A stretch of DNA of 64,000 nt. Source: Mastigias papua (lineage: Eukaryota > Cnidaria > Scyphozoa > Rhizostomeae > Mastigiidae). Position 1 is the first letter of the stretch. Every line of letters starts with the position of its first letter. Location of the stretch: the NCBI GenBank assembly GCA_964019165.1, contig OZ025272.1, positions 11,395,031-11,459,030 of the forward strand. The letters are read 5' to 3'. Below the pieces are notes generated by a model, which worked only from the letters and a program-made list of their open reading frames with translations, was not told the DNA's origin and did no database searches. Positions 48,801 through 60,531 of the stretch are shown piece after piece. The translations under genes were made by a program, and so were the position numbers.

Positions 48801-49854
48801 TAATTATTTTCATTTGCGTTTGCTCAGGAGCGGTGAAAACCCATATTGCAAAAGTTCTATGCACAAGACAAGGAAACCTAATTAATCAGTTATTAATAAT
48901 AATTTGAAACTTTATATCATTTCGTAGAAATTTTCGCTTAAGTTGGTTTTTACATAGATTATAGATATTATTAGCTAATTAAGTACAGCTATATTCAAAT
49001 CTAAAATTGATAACACAAATAAAAAAGTATATATTACAATATAAATATATATTACAATAAAAGTTTTACAATATAAATACAGATGTGCAAAGTAAGTACT
49101 CCGAATAAGCATTATTTATAAGCTACCAATGTCCAACATGTTGAGTGTATATTTTGAATAACCAGCAGCTGCTATCTTGGCACCTCCAGTTGGATATTCT
49201 TTTTAGTGGAAGGAGCGACTATAGAGCATTCTGTATAATAATGATTATGAAAAGATCGTCTATTTCCCTTGAAAAGTTGTTTTGTCACCTATAAACCTAT
49301 TCAGATGTTGGCGAAGGCTCGATCATATCCTCGCAGTATCGATATTATTATTCTAAGCAGCGAGGTTATGCAAAAGAAAGGGCCTTGGGTATTTGGTGAA
49401 GAAGTACAAGGAAGACAGAAGGGATTCATCCAATTTCTCTCTTTGTCAGAAAATGTATTCAGTGAATTGTTAGTGCGTAGTAACATGGTGCAAGCTATGC
49501 TCGTTTGAAACATGTAGGAGCCTCTGCATTATGTAGAGGCATAGTGCTTAGAGTAAATTAAATATATTGATTAATGACTTGTGTGTAAATTAAAAATATT
49601 GATTAATGACTTGTGTGTAAATTTTCAAGCAGGATGGCAAGAACATGATGAAGAATCTGTGCAGGCGAGCTGAGGTGATTTGTACAAGGGGAGAAAATGA
49701 TGATGCATTTAGGAGTGCAAAGGATGTTGCTAAATCCACTCAGTATAGAAGAATATTGTCAATCTTGAAGAAGTTGAATGATGATGTAAAAAGGGACAAA
49801 TCAAGGGATGGTGACAATGATGGAAGAAGCATTGAAAGTCTTGCAGCAAAGTAG
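45802..49854 (+). CDS. Small secreted peptide precursor, gene C (C-x6-C family)
   Basis: Not a family I recognise. Exon 1 (45,802-45,894, donor GAG|GTTAGC) encodes 31 residues: a signal peptide (SFILLACVLSFSMHSQG) followed by FFLHQREAE. The terminal exon (49,633-49,854, acceptor TTCAAGCAG) encodes 73 residues with LCRRAEVIC (C-x6-C), then YRRILSILKKLNDDVKRDKS, probably helical, and an acidic/polar tail ending LAAK. Both junctions are phase 0, giving about 104 residues. The C-x6-C spacing and following basic leucine-rich stretch match the terminal exon of gene A, although overall identity is low. Exon B at 43,261 could also join this terminal exon. A middle exon like that of gene A was not found. 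AATAAA signals follow at 50,006 and 50,145. The 3.7-kb intron shows only small features, such as arms AAACCAGG/CCTGGTTT near 48,530 and 48,653. Confidence 0.55.
49553..49622 (+). repeat. 32-bp direct duplication before the gene C terminal exon
   Basis: TATTGATTAATGACTTGTG, with its TAAATTAAA lead-in, occurs twice at a 32-base period, ending about ten bases before the exon at 49,633. Confidence 0.8.
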
Positions 49855-50005
49855 CATGAATGAGGATCAAGTGCTGTGGAACTCTTCGATTATATAAACT
49901 TAGCTTAAGTTAATATGAGATGTTGTCTAATATAATATATGGAGTAATATATTAAAGCATTCATCAACATACGATGTAAAATTGTCTCGATGGCAAAACT
50001 ATAGA

Positions 50006-50011
50006 AATAAA
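50006..50011 (+). promoter_or_regulatory. Poly(A) signal candidate for gene C
   Basis: AATAAA 152 bases after the stop codon of the exon at 49,633-49,854. A second AATAAA is at 50,145-50,150. Confidence 0.45.
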
Positions 50012-50444
50012 ATAACAAGCTGAATCGGAGAAGATTTAATTCCTCGTGATTTTCATGAAGTTCTCAAAAAACATAGAAGTAGATAATATAGTGTACTTAG
50101 GATACTAAAACTGGTGTGCACTATGAAAAGTCATGTGAATGAATAATAAAACTTATGAGAGGTAACGCTAAATGGCTATATGGGCGATGGCAAGAAATCC
50201 GATGGGAAGTATTGAGCTTTTTACAGAACGCTGAGGTGTAAAAAATCCCTTTTCTTAGTATTTAGACCAATTTCTCCTTGCCAGTACTCCCTGTTGGAAA
50301 ATACATAATTTTAAAGGATATTGGAGAGGAACTGAATTGGGGGTTAAGCGGGAAGAGAGAGGCGAAAAGTTTGTTTAGTGAACTGTCTCTAGCTACCAAA
50401 GCATCTGAGCGAGGAGATGATGCACGAATAAACGGACCAAATGA

Positions 50445-52100
50445 ATAGATGAGAGAATGAATGAGGAAATAGATGCCTGACTGAATGAATGTAACGAATG
50501 AGAATGAAGGAAGGAATGAATGAAAGAATGGGTGAATGCATGAATGCATGAATGAATGAATGAATGAATGAATGAATGAATGAATGAATGAATGAATGAG
50601 AGAATGAATGAGAGAATGAAAAAAGAATGAGAGACTGAATGACTGGATGATTGAATGAATAATTGAATTAAATATTAAGATAATGATTGAGCAAATAAAT
50701 GACTTGATGAATGAATGGATGAATGAGAGAACGAATGAATGAAGAAATGGGAGAATGAATGAAGAAACGAGTGGAAGAATTAGAGAATGGATGAATGAAT
50801 GAATGAATGAATGAATGAATGAATGAATGAAAGAATGGATGAATGAATGGATGACTGACTGTGAATGGGTAAATGAGAAAGTGGATGAACGAATGAATGA
50901 ATGAATGAATGAATGAATGAATGAATGAATAAATGAGCAAAGGAATGAATTGACAAAGCAATGGTAGAATGAATGAATCGATGAACAGATGGATGAATGA
51001 ATGAATGAATGAATGAATGAATGAATGAATGAATGAATGAATGAATGAAGGAATGAAGGAATGAACGAGTAAATACATGAATGACCGAATGCTAGAATGA
51101 TTGATTAATGAATGAGCGAATGAATGCGAGAATGAAATAGCAAGAGAATAAGTGAGAGAATAGATAACCGAATGAATGATTGAACAAGAGGACGAATATA
51201 GAAACAAATAAGAGAAAGAATAAAGAAACAAATGAGGGAATAATTGAATTAAATATTAAGATAATGATTGAGCAAATAAATGACTTGATGAATGAATGGA
51301 TGAATGAGAGAACGAATGAATGAAGAAATGGGAGAATGAATGAAGAAACGAGTGGAAGAATTAGAGAATGGATGAATGAATGAATGAATGAATGAATGAA
51401 TGAATGAATGAAAGAATGGATGAATGAATGGATGACTGACTGTGAATGGGTAAATGAGAAAGTGGATGAACGAATGAATGAATGAATGAATGAATGAATA
51501 AATGAGCAAAGGAATGAATTGACAAAGCAATGGTAGAATGAATGAATCGATGAACAGATGGATGAATGAATGAATGAATGAATGAATGAATGAATGAATG
51601 AACGAAGGAATGAACGAATAAATACATGAATGACCGAATGCTAGAATGATTGATTAATGAATGAGCGAATGAATGTGAGAATGAAATAGCAAGAGAATAA
51701 GTGAGAGAATAGATAACCGAATGAATGATTGAACAAGAGGACGAATATAGAAACAAATAAGAGAAAGAATAAAGAAACAAATGAGGGAATGAATGAAAAA
51801 ACGAATAAGAGAATAAATGAATGAACAAATGAGAGAATGAATGTGTGAATGTGACTGACTGAATGAGAGAATGAATGAGTGAATGAATGGATGAATGAAT
51901 TACTTAATTAATGAGAGAATGAAATAATGAGAGAGCGAGTGAGGAAATAAATGACTGATTAAATGAATGAATGAATTAATGAATGAATGAATTAATGAAT
52001 GAGCGAATGAATGACTGAATGAAAGAATTAATGAGAGAGCAAATGAGCAAATGATAGAATGATTGACTGAACGAATGAGAGAATGAATAAGTGAGAATGT
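50445..52100 (+). repeat. (AATG)n / (CATT)n tetranucleotide tract with internal ~580-bp duplication
   Basis: About 1.65 kb of GAATGAAT-type repeats with many variants. A segment starting AATTGAATTAAATATTAAGA at 50,661 recurs at 51,242, with the same private interruptions (GAAGAAACGAGTGGAAGAAT, ACTGACTGTGAATGGG and others) in the same order to about 51,790. The offset drops from 581 to about 549 because pure repeat runs have shortened. Minus-strand ORFs rich in FIHSFIHS are a translation of the repeat, not genes. Confidence 0.95.
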
Positions 52101-54165
52101 CTTAGAAAGCCCCTTGCTAATATATAATCTCCTCTCCTTCTTTCACTATTGCCAGCAGGAGGGGAAATACTTTTTGGCATACTGATAGATGATATTCTCA
52201 CTTTTCATGCAATAGAGAAATTCTGCAGTGCCAACAGACAAATCTCTTCCTTTCTTAGAGTTCCTTCACAAGAGAATTTCCAAAGCGCTTTGATACTTGC
52301 CGTTAGTTCTGTAAGGTGTCAAAGGGGCGTGGAAACGTAATGTGAACAGAAACTTGAGCTGGCAAGGGAGAACTAAGAAAATGAGAACTGCACTATGGGA
52401 TAGACTGGTGATTGCTTTGAATCAAACGTCATGATAGTAGTCAAGAGGTTTTCAAAGCGCTTCCAGATGTAGAAAATAAACTCATAGTGACCGAAGCAAA
52501 CTTATGACACAGCCGGTTTCAAGCAAAATTTTTCACTTGAAGCGACTTTAAGCAAGACATGGACAAATCTTGCATTGTGATTCACATATATATTTAACTT
52601 TCTGAATACACGTCCTTCTTTATGAAAACTTCTCTTAAAAAGCCGCTCCCTCTTGAAGTGAAAAACTTATACACCTCTGGCCTTTTATGGAAAAGATACG
52701 GCAGTCTAATGTCTCTTAATGTAAGCAAACTGAAGAAAAGGACACAAGCTGCAAAACATTACCAAATGCAATAACAAAGCTAAGCAAAAAAGCTGTAAAA
52801 ATAAAAGAGAGCAAAACGGGGTTTTATGAATTATCTTAGGCCGTTTAATTCTTGCGTTGAAGCAAATTTGGCGAAAAGTTGCCCAGATTTAGTTCAAGGT
52901 TTGAGCACTGAACTCTCTGTTTGCCAAGATGCTGCATGGAGAGATAAGATACATGCAAAGTTATATAAATGCAATCTTGGGTCTCAGTGAGTGAAGATTG
53001 ATTGATCCAAAGCAAGAGCTTTGAGATGGTAAATGCATGAAACAAAAAGCTCGAACAAAACCTTCATTTCTAATACTTTATAGTCATAAACGTGAAATAG
53101 TTGTGAATACTTGAGAGCATGTAAGAAATATATGGATGAATGTAACGAGGAAAAGGGCCGTAGATGAATCAAAATTAACACAGGCGTTTTTGCTTGTAAG
53201 TATATATATTTTGCTTTTCCTTTACGGGGAGGGGAAATGGCTCTTTCTCGATTATTAATCATATTTTGAGAGCTCCTGCTTAGTCAGCCAATGTTTAAAT
53301 ATTCTGTAATGTTTTAATGTAACGTAAGGTATTGTACTTATGTTTAGTAGCTTCAACTGTATCTTGTATGTGTAAATTGGATTTGGCATTGGTGTATGAA
53401 ATACGTAAACGGAATATAAGATTTCGGAGCAATCGCTCATGTGCCAAAAATGTTGTATACGACGTAGAATGTGATAAAAAAAGCGAGAAGTTTCTCCTTT
53501 ATTTCAATTGCAATTGACAAAGATGTAAGGATGGACAATACTTCGTCATACATTCATCCGTATGGATGTATGCCAAATTATGCTATGCTTCTCATCTTTA
53601 CCAATAAAGAAGAAACAGACTTCTCGTAACTCCTACCTCTAAGTGTATTAGAGATATAGCACCTGTCTCTTGTATTCTTCTAGTTTAGTCTGAATATTTT
53701 CCAGCTACTTTGTTTTTCAATTTTTTCAGGTATGGCAGATGGTATATATTTCTCAATCTGAGAATAGTCCTACGGAAGCTTAGTCTATTTACCATAATCT
53801 CCACACCATCTGCAAACTGAACAATGATATTTTTATGTCAATTTTCCTTTAAATCAACAATAATCAGCAGCAATATCAGAATCTATATAGAACTGATAAT
53901 AAACACCTCATATTTGACTGAGGTGGGATCTGCCGCTGAAAACTGAAGGTAGAAGAAGTAAAAAAGGAGAATTTATAATTCGAGGTAAGTTTCTAATGCT
54001 GAATAATGCGATCAGGACAATGCTAAAAGGTTTATTTTTAAAGACTACTACGTAAGCTTGCGCTCTCGCTATGTATGAGCAAAACTCAAATCGCAAGTGA
54101 CTGGGTCAATTGTTTGCATATTACTTAGGTAGCACAGATTGCAATCAGGAAACTGAAAACTCGCA
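52101..54165. other. Intergenic region
   Basis: No supported gene or repeat. Small ORFs on both strands look incidental. Confidence 0.4.
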
Positions 54166-54173
54166 TTATATAC
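54166..54173 (+). promoter_or_regulatory. Possible TATA box of the DUF229 gene
   Basis: TTATATAC lies 119 bases before the ATG at 54,285. Plausible but not distinctive in AT-rich DNA. Confidence 0.3.
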
Positions 54174-54284
54174 GGCTACTGGCCTAGCATTCGCGCAGCT
54201 GTTTCAATACTTATCAGTAATATTAAGCAGAGAGACAAAATCAGAGTCTATGCAAGTAGTCAACGTTAAAGTTGGCCTGTCAAT

Positions 54285-57200
54285 ATGAGATCTGCTTGGA
54301 TTTTCCGACGAAAGCCCTCGAGATTAAAACTACTTCAGTTCATTATTGCAATTTTTGTATTTGTAATAATCTATAATAGCTATCCAACATTCGAATATTT
54401 TCAAAGGAAAATGAAACTAATAAGATTCCACGAAACACTTGATTTTGAGGATCAGCACAAACTTGCGAAGAGGAAGATAAATGATAAAAACAACGGAAGG
54501 CAAGGACTTGCAGGTGATGCACAAGCAGAGAGATTAACTGGTGACAGAACGAAAGAAAATCGGAGTTTGAAGGACAAAATGTATAACAATAATAGAAAAG
54601 ACGAAATACGTGCAATTGGAACAGGAGAAAACAGAGATCTACCCTCTACCAGAAGCAGGGAGATGACATCTAGATATGTGACGAACATAGGATGTAAAGA
54701 GAAAAGAAAACTTGGAAGCCATTACGATGCGACGATGCTGGCAAGTGAGGTATCATGTATACCACATTTGATGTCTGAAGAAGCCTGCAGATTTACCAAG
54801 GAGGTTTACAAAATAGATAACAAGCTACACACATGTAGGGTCAATAGCACCAAAATATATTGTTATTTGAAGCATGGAAAGAGGTTAGAGTTTGCTTGTG
54901 CAAACATCAATGCCTACCGATACTGCAAAATCAGTTGGCTGAATTCGAAAAGTGGAGATATAGTAGCGGAGAAAGCTGTTGTTAATCTCTCTCGACTAAG
55001 CATAGATTTAAAACTCTTGGCTATCATTACAACAGCTTATAAGAATAATTTTTTGTTTTTGCAATGCTTTCCAAAGATCAAGAGAGAAGTAGCAGAAACT
55101 CAGTTAATTATTTTGCCGTATAGCACTGTAGAGAAGTCCATCTCCAAACGGCCGGGAAAATTGAATATAAACATAGTGCTACTCGATTCGATATCGAGAG
55201 CACACTTCCATCGCTCACTTCCCGTGGTCCTTCAGACATTCAACGAGATCAATTCGAGATACTCTAAAGCAGAAGTGCTGGATTTTGAGCTCTTCCAGTC
55301 AGTGCACGGTCACAGTGCGGAGAACTTCCACGCATTCTTTACCGGAAAATTACTACCGGAAAATATGACAGCCACTAAAAAAGAATATGCGAATGTTGGG
55401 GTGGAAAAATTGTATGGTAAATTAAAAGATTTGGGCTACGACACAATGTACCAAGACGACCTTTGTTGGAAATACTGGTGGGGTACAAGAATGGAGCTTG
55501 GGATGGCTGAAAATTGGCAGGCCCTTCAACGAGCAATTAAAAAGTCAAGGATAGATTTCACAGGTAGAGAGATCAGAACTTGTTACAATTATCCAAAGTC
55601 TCGAAAAATACTTTGTTTGATCAATAAATTTAAAGATTTCGCTTTCATATTTTTTAACTCTTTTCTTTCTCTTTAGGGGTGTAAATTATGCTCATTTACC
55701 TATATTTTATAAAGATATTCGTTGGAAAGCGCAGCTTTAGTATAAATTTGAGAATGATAGCCACGACGAGCAACACTGCAGATAAATCAGAAAGAATAGT
55801 TAATTTTCATTTGTGTATTGCCATCGACACATCCATTATAGTAACATACCAGTTACATTAACATACCAGTTGCCTATTGACACATCCTATAGTCCTATAC
55901 AGAATAGTTTCGGGATAGCTTATCCCATCCTCAGCAAATGATTCAGAAAAATATGGGGGCTTTTAAATAATCCGTAATTCAATAAAATTCAGAAAGCGAA
56001 GGGAAAAACGGGCAATTAAGTAAACATGCGGAAAATGCCAAAATAAGGAGATGCCAAAGAGGTAAATACCAGATACTACCAAAACAAGAAACCTACAGGG
56101 ACAGGGATTAGAAAAAGCAAAGGGGTATCGAGAAATTCTGCTGGTTAAACATGGGTCGAATTATGGATTATTTGAAAGCCCCCATATTATTCTGAATTAT
56201 TCGCTGAGGATGGGATAAGCTACCCCGAAACGTTATGTATAGGTCTATAGGATGTGTCAATAATTAACTGGTATGTCCATGTAACTGGTATATTAATATA
56301 ATGGACGTATCCGATGGCAATACACAAATGAAAACTGACTATTCTTTCTAATTTATCTGCAATGTTGTTCGTCGTGGCTTTCATTCTCATACTGTAAAGA
56401 AATGCAAACTGAGGATTAAATTATTTAATCTCCCACGAAGTCCATACTTTTGAAGATAAGCTGATGCATTTCGCATAGAGTACATGCTTCCTCGATCATC
56501 CGGCAAATGTATGTACGGGGTTTCCAGGGCAGGTGAGCATAAAAGAAGTCAGGTTAAATTCAGTCCTCATATGTTGTTCCAAAATAAAGAGCATGTTGCA
56601 AAAATAGCACATTATGCAAAAGTAACCTAACCTCTGTCTGTTTTCGATTCGGAAACGTCGCATGTGACATTCTTGCTTGCTCTTATAGGTTGCTTTGCGA
56701 ATTTTTTAAGGGTCCTAGCCAGTGATTAAATTTTTTAGGCCAGCATGGGGATACTTGAATATCTGGATGACTGGCAATTATTCATGCCCCCCGGAGTGAC
56801 CGGTTAATTGAGGGACGGTTTAATCCAGAAACGGATAATTGAGGAGCTAGTGTACTGCAAACTGCACCACGCTATCTGAACAAATAGTCATCTACATATA
56901 TAACGCTTTTTACATTCTTAACGCAATAGCCAGCTCCTTAGTTCTTGTGTCAATATTGAGTAAAATGAAGTACAAGACGGCATTTCTGACAGAAAATCTA
57001 CAACAGCTGTGTCGAGTAAGCAAATGGTGTTGAGATGCGTAGCCAAAAATGCGATTCACACCAAGCAACACAACCAAATATTTCACACGAGATGCTTGAA
57101 CTGTTCAGTGCACTCAACGTTATTGACATAATACCTGCTCAGATTCAAATGAAGCAGCTACAGGGATTTACAGAATAGCGGTAGTTTGGGATAAGATTGT

Positions 57201-59067
57201 CACTAAGTACCAAAATCTAAAATAACATGCGGAAATCAACAGAAAACTATAGGACAGGATAATTAAAAAGCAAACAATACGGTAAAATGATATTTGATTC
57301 TCAAGTCCTCATGCCCAATAAGAGTGGTCTTTCCAGTCGTATTCAAATCGCCACGAAGCATAGATGCTGTGACTTAATAGTAGATATACTTGTTTACAAC
57401 ACACACACGCGCACGCGCTTAATTAATAACACTGGAACTAACATTAAAGGACTGCATTGCAGTAAACTGTAAAGAATATAACGCATTGTTGTGCGACTAC
57501 ATCAAAGCTGATATGAATTTATTCCATGGCTTGATGAGTTACATTCTTACCAAGCTATACAAGTGCCAATAAAATTATTACTTTTATTTCTTCATGAACA
57601 GGCTTAACATTTGCAAGCTGCAAAATCCTTAGCCTGAATAACCTACAGACACCATTCAGTGGCCCGGAGAACAGCCAGATCTGCTTGAACGGTCGATTCC
57701 AGCATTCCTATATTTTTGAACATCTACTTCAATACTTTGAGGGAAGTGGACACAGAAAACAACGGTTCAGTTTCACAACTATTAATACAGGGCACGATTA
57801 TAAAGGTATTCGAGTACAAACTCTCAATAAAGATCTCTCAACATTTGTCAAGAAGCTCTCCACATTGGAGGACACATTGACAATTCTTATGGCAGATCAC
57901 GGTAATACGTACACGTCGTACACAAGTACTATGCTGGAAGGCCGGTTTGAGATGTATCATCCTTCATTTTTTATGATTCTACCAGAGAGTGTTAAAAAAT
58001 GGCTGGGTGTCACTTTGGTACGTAATCTACGCCGAAACACCAAGCGCCTCTTTACAATGATAGATGTACATAAAATGATAATGAGGATAGCGGAAACAGA
58101 TAGGTCTAACGTTGGAAGAGAGAGCTATGGAGGAGGCATGCTAAGTCTGATACCTACTACGCGGCACTGTGATGATCTAGAGCTCGCTTTACCAAGTCTT
58201 TGTATATGCGAGGGCTGGGACTCTCCAGCAAGAAATAATACAGCTCAGACAGGTGTGCTCGAGTTTGCAGTTGGGACACTAAACAACATGATAGATTCGC
58301 AAAGGCAAGATGGTAATGGTGATAAACTGATAAAGCAATGGAACTGCCATCGACTAATCGCAAGTTCCTTTAAAAATGTGCGCGAACGTAGTCACAAAGG
58401 TGACCTTATCACAACGCTAGATTTCACTGTTGACTCAGGTCGAGGCTCAGGACAGAGAGAGGACGTATTCCATGTCGAGGTTAGGACAAGCATAACTCGC
58501 AGTAGCAAATCAAGGAATATGGTCTTGCTAAGCTACGACCGAATGTCACAGTTTGGCATTTACAGACAGTGCAAAGATCCCGGCGTAAATGCTAAACTTT
58601 GTGTTTGCTCACTAAAAGGATTCCAAAAGCTCGATTCACACAAATTGCTATTAGATGACGGCTCGATAAGCATTTCCGCACTGTTGCGAAACCAGCATCG
58701 ACTGTACAATATACCCACAAGGTACACAATTAAGCAGTCAACTGAATCTAAGTGCATCTTTCTTTCTACAAAGGAGTTCACAGACGAAGCAGAGAATGTA
58801 GATGGTTCATTTACATCAGTAGTAGAAATTATAAACATTTGTTCAAATGCGAGTATTGGGATCTATCTCACCATTGATACAAACAATTGCCAAACGTCTC
58901 ACAATTTCCCCATGACCATAACGGCGAAACCACAGTCGATTCACTTTGTATCTGTTGTTATTCGAACAGTATGGTATTGGAGAAGTTCTTATCGCATTTT
59001 GGCATCAACAATACCGGAGTTTCCTCAGATGCTTGGGGAGCCTCATCCGCCACTTACAAGTTCTTGA
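54285..59067 (+). CDS. DUF229 (sulfatase/alkaline-phosphatase-like) type II membrane protein, two exons
   Basis: Exons 54,285-55,563 (donor CAG|GTAGAG) and 57,602-59,067 (acceptor ATGAACAG) join in phase 1 (G|GC, Gly) to give about 914 residues. A short basic N-terminus (RRKPSRLK) and one hydrophobic segment (residues ~19-33, FIIAIFVFVIIYNS) suggest a type II membrane protein with a lumenal or extracellular catalytic part, after a charged stem (~45-130). DUF229 features in order are NINIVLLDSISRAHFHRSLP (at the position of the sulfatase nucleophile region), GHSAENFHAFFTGK, MYQDDLCWKYWW, CLNGRFQHSY (across the second exon), LMADHGNTY (metal-binding DHG type) and EMYHPSFFMILPE. The Cys-containing TRHCDDLELALPSLCICEGW opens a ~300-residue C-terminal part I cannot assign. 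DUF229 proteins belong to the alkaline-phosphatase/sulfatase superfamily; the substrate is unknown. AATAAA follows at 59,273. A frameshifted ORF over the C-terminus (58,887-59,228) leaves the exact C-terminus slightly uncertain. Confidence 0.85.
55741..56394. mobile_element. Foldback element with ~240-bp inverted arms, in the DUF229 intron
   Basis: The left arm (about 55,741-55,975) and right arm (about 56,150-56,394) are inverted copies at roughly 85-90% identity by eye. They share GCCACGACGA, CAGATAAAT, TTTTCATTTGTGTATTGCCA, GACACATCCTATAG, AGCTTATCCCATCCTCAGC and ATATGGGGGCTTT. The centre is about 170 bases. There is no coding sequence. Each arm contains a small hairpin (GGGATA-AGC-TATCCC on the left) between CTGAGGA and GAAAC. 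The arms may derive from terminal segments of a Penelope-like element; this is inferred from the hairpin only. Confidence 0.8.
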
Positions 59068-59272
59068 AACAATTCCATCAGCTTCTAGTCAATGCAGATC
59101 CCATAAACTATACTCGCAGCTTTCGAAGCTTTGAAGAAATCGGCGAGCAGATTTTTATTCTTTGTGCGCTTCAAAACTTTTGCATTAGGTACATCAATTT
59201 TAGGTATTTAATTGAGTCAAAGGGTTGAAGATACAGCTGAATGAAGAAACGTGAGAAAGTTTCTTAAATGTA

Positions 59273-59278
59273 AATAAA
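59273..59278 (+). promoter_or_regulatory. Poly(A) signal of the DUF229 gene
   Basis: AATAAA about 206 bases after the stop at 59,067, the first such hexamer noticed downstream. Confidence 0.55.
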
Positions 59279-59340
59279 ACGAAACACCTTCATATCAATA
59301 TTTGTAGCATATTTCTCATCTCATTCTATTCCATCATCAT

Positions 59341-59399
59341 AGGCGCACCTGCATCTCAAGCAGGATATGGATGCATGCATCTGTATACAGGGTGCGCCT
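59341..59399. other. Nested palindromes at the edge of the Penelope-like fragment
   Basis: Arms AGGCGCACC (59,341-59,349) and GGTGCGCCT (59,391-59,399) enclose two further palindromes, GATGCATGCATC (59,370-59,381) and CTGTATACAG (59,381-59,390). The block ends exactly where the reverse-transcriptase homology of the minus-strand element stops. Confidence 0.8.
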
Positions 59400-60350
59400 T
59401 TATGCAAGACGGAAGCCATATTCGAACAGGAGCAGCAGTATTTTGGAGATGGGCACATGGCTATCCCAGGGGGGTGATACATTGACTATGGATTGGTTTA
59501 GTGTATAGTGTCGATGAAAACTGCCTGTATTGTGATGCAAAGTGATCATAGTGTCTAGAAATGGTAAACGGTCCTCCTCTGGACTGTCTAATGTGGATCT
59601 TATTGCAGGGTTCAGACTATTGGCCGTGTTGAGGATTGCATCAAGTGTTTTATTGTCCGCAGACCAAGATATAAATATGTCATCAATATATCTTTTATGT
59701 TCTAACTCGCTGTTGAATCGTGATCCTATATTTTGATCTAGGTTGTTCATATAGATAATGGCTAAAGTAGGGGCTAGGTTATTACCCATTGCTAATCCAG
59801 ACTTCTATGTGTAGCTTTGTCCTTCTATCATGATTACATAATTTGTCAGGCATAACTGTAATAACAAGCTAAAACAATGTCACTCAGGTGTGCTAGGCCA
59901 GTCTCTGTTTTATGTTTAGAGAAGAATTCCATTCCTGTTGTAAATATACCTAGCGTACAATGAAAAACGATCATTCAGAGGAATGGATCCATAGAGATTC
60001 GATACATCTAGACTACAAAAACTTTTAACATTATCCAGTGTAGAAATAAAGCTGACAAATTCTTCTGTACTCTTTAAATTTGCCGGTACGTGTGTAAGAA
60101 TGCTTTTAAGTGGATTGGATAAGACTTTGGAAAGACGAGTGGCTGGAGTGTCAGTGGCTGCATGAATGGTTCTCGCTTTCAATTCTCCCTCTTTGTGATC
60201 CTTTGGTATGCAATACACAAGGCAAGGTAAAGGTTCACTATAGATGTTGTCCTTAAGTGCCTTATTTAATTCTGGATGACTTTTACTGTATTTAGTTGCA
60301 ATCTTGTTAAGGTGCCCATTATCAAGAAATTTGCCTTAAAAAGTATTCTC
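59400..60350 (-). mobile_element. Penelope-like retroelement fragment (reverse transcriptase), truncated at both ends
   Basis: On the minus strand, from about 60,350, the translation reads FLDNGHLNKIATKYSKSHPE, then LVYCIPKDHKEGELKARTIH and the palm motif FCSLDVSNLYGSIPLND. After a break near 59,800-59,916 it resumes with MGNNLAPTLAIIYMNNLD, catalytic RYIDDIF and LPFLDTMI. These are Penelope-type RT motifs (YIDD rather than YADD). Homology ends near WDSHVP at 59,400, so the C-terminal thumb and any GIY-YIG endonuclease are missing, and the N-terminus is missing too. It is a dead fragment in the 3' flank of the DUF229 gene. Confidence 0.85.
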
Positions 60351-60442
60351 ATTGCCTTAAATTCATATATATCAGTACTCAGTACTGATGACGATTTTAA
60401 TTGAAACGTTTACATGCAGACAAGTGTATTTCAGGTTTATTT

Positions 60443-60531
60443 TATACACACACACACCACACACACACACACACACCACACACACACACACACACACTCA
60501 CTCACACACACACACACCACACACACACACA
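60443..60531 (+). repeat. (CA)n microsatellite with ACC and CTCA interruptions
   Basis: About 89 bases of CA dinucleotides broken by CCACA and CTCACTCA. Overlapping ORFs rich in His-Thr are artefacts of this repeat. Confidence 0.95.

Noticed and set aside
49269..49508. 79-residue ORF upstream of the gene C terminal exon
   Set aside because: No homology recognised and its frame has no matching splice sites to exons B or C.
50668..51828. Long minus-strand ORFs rich in FIHSFIHSFIHS
   Set aside because: Direct translation of the (CATT)n tract.
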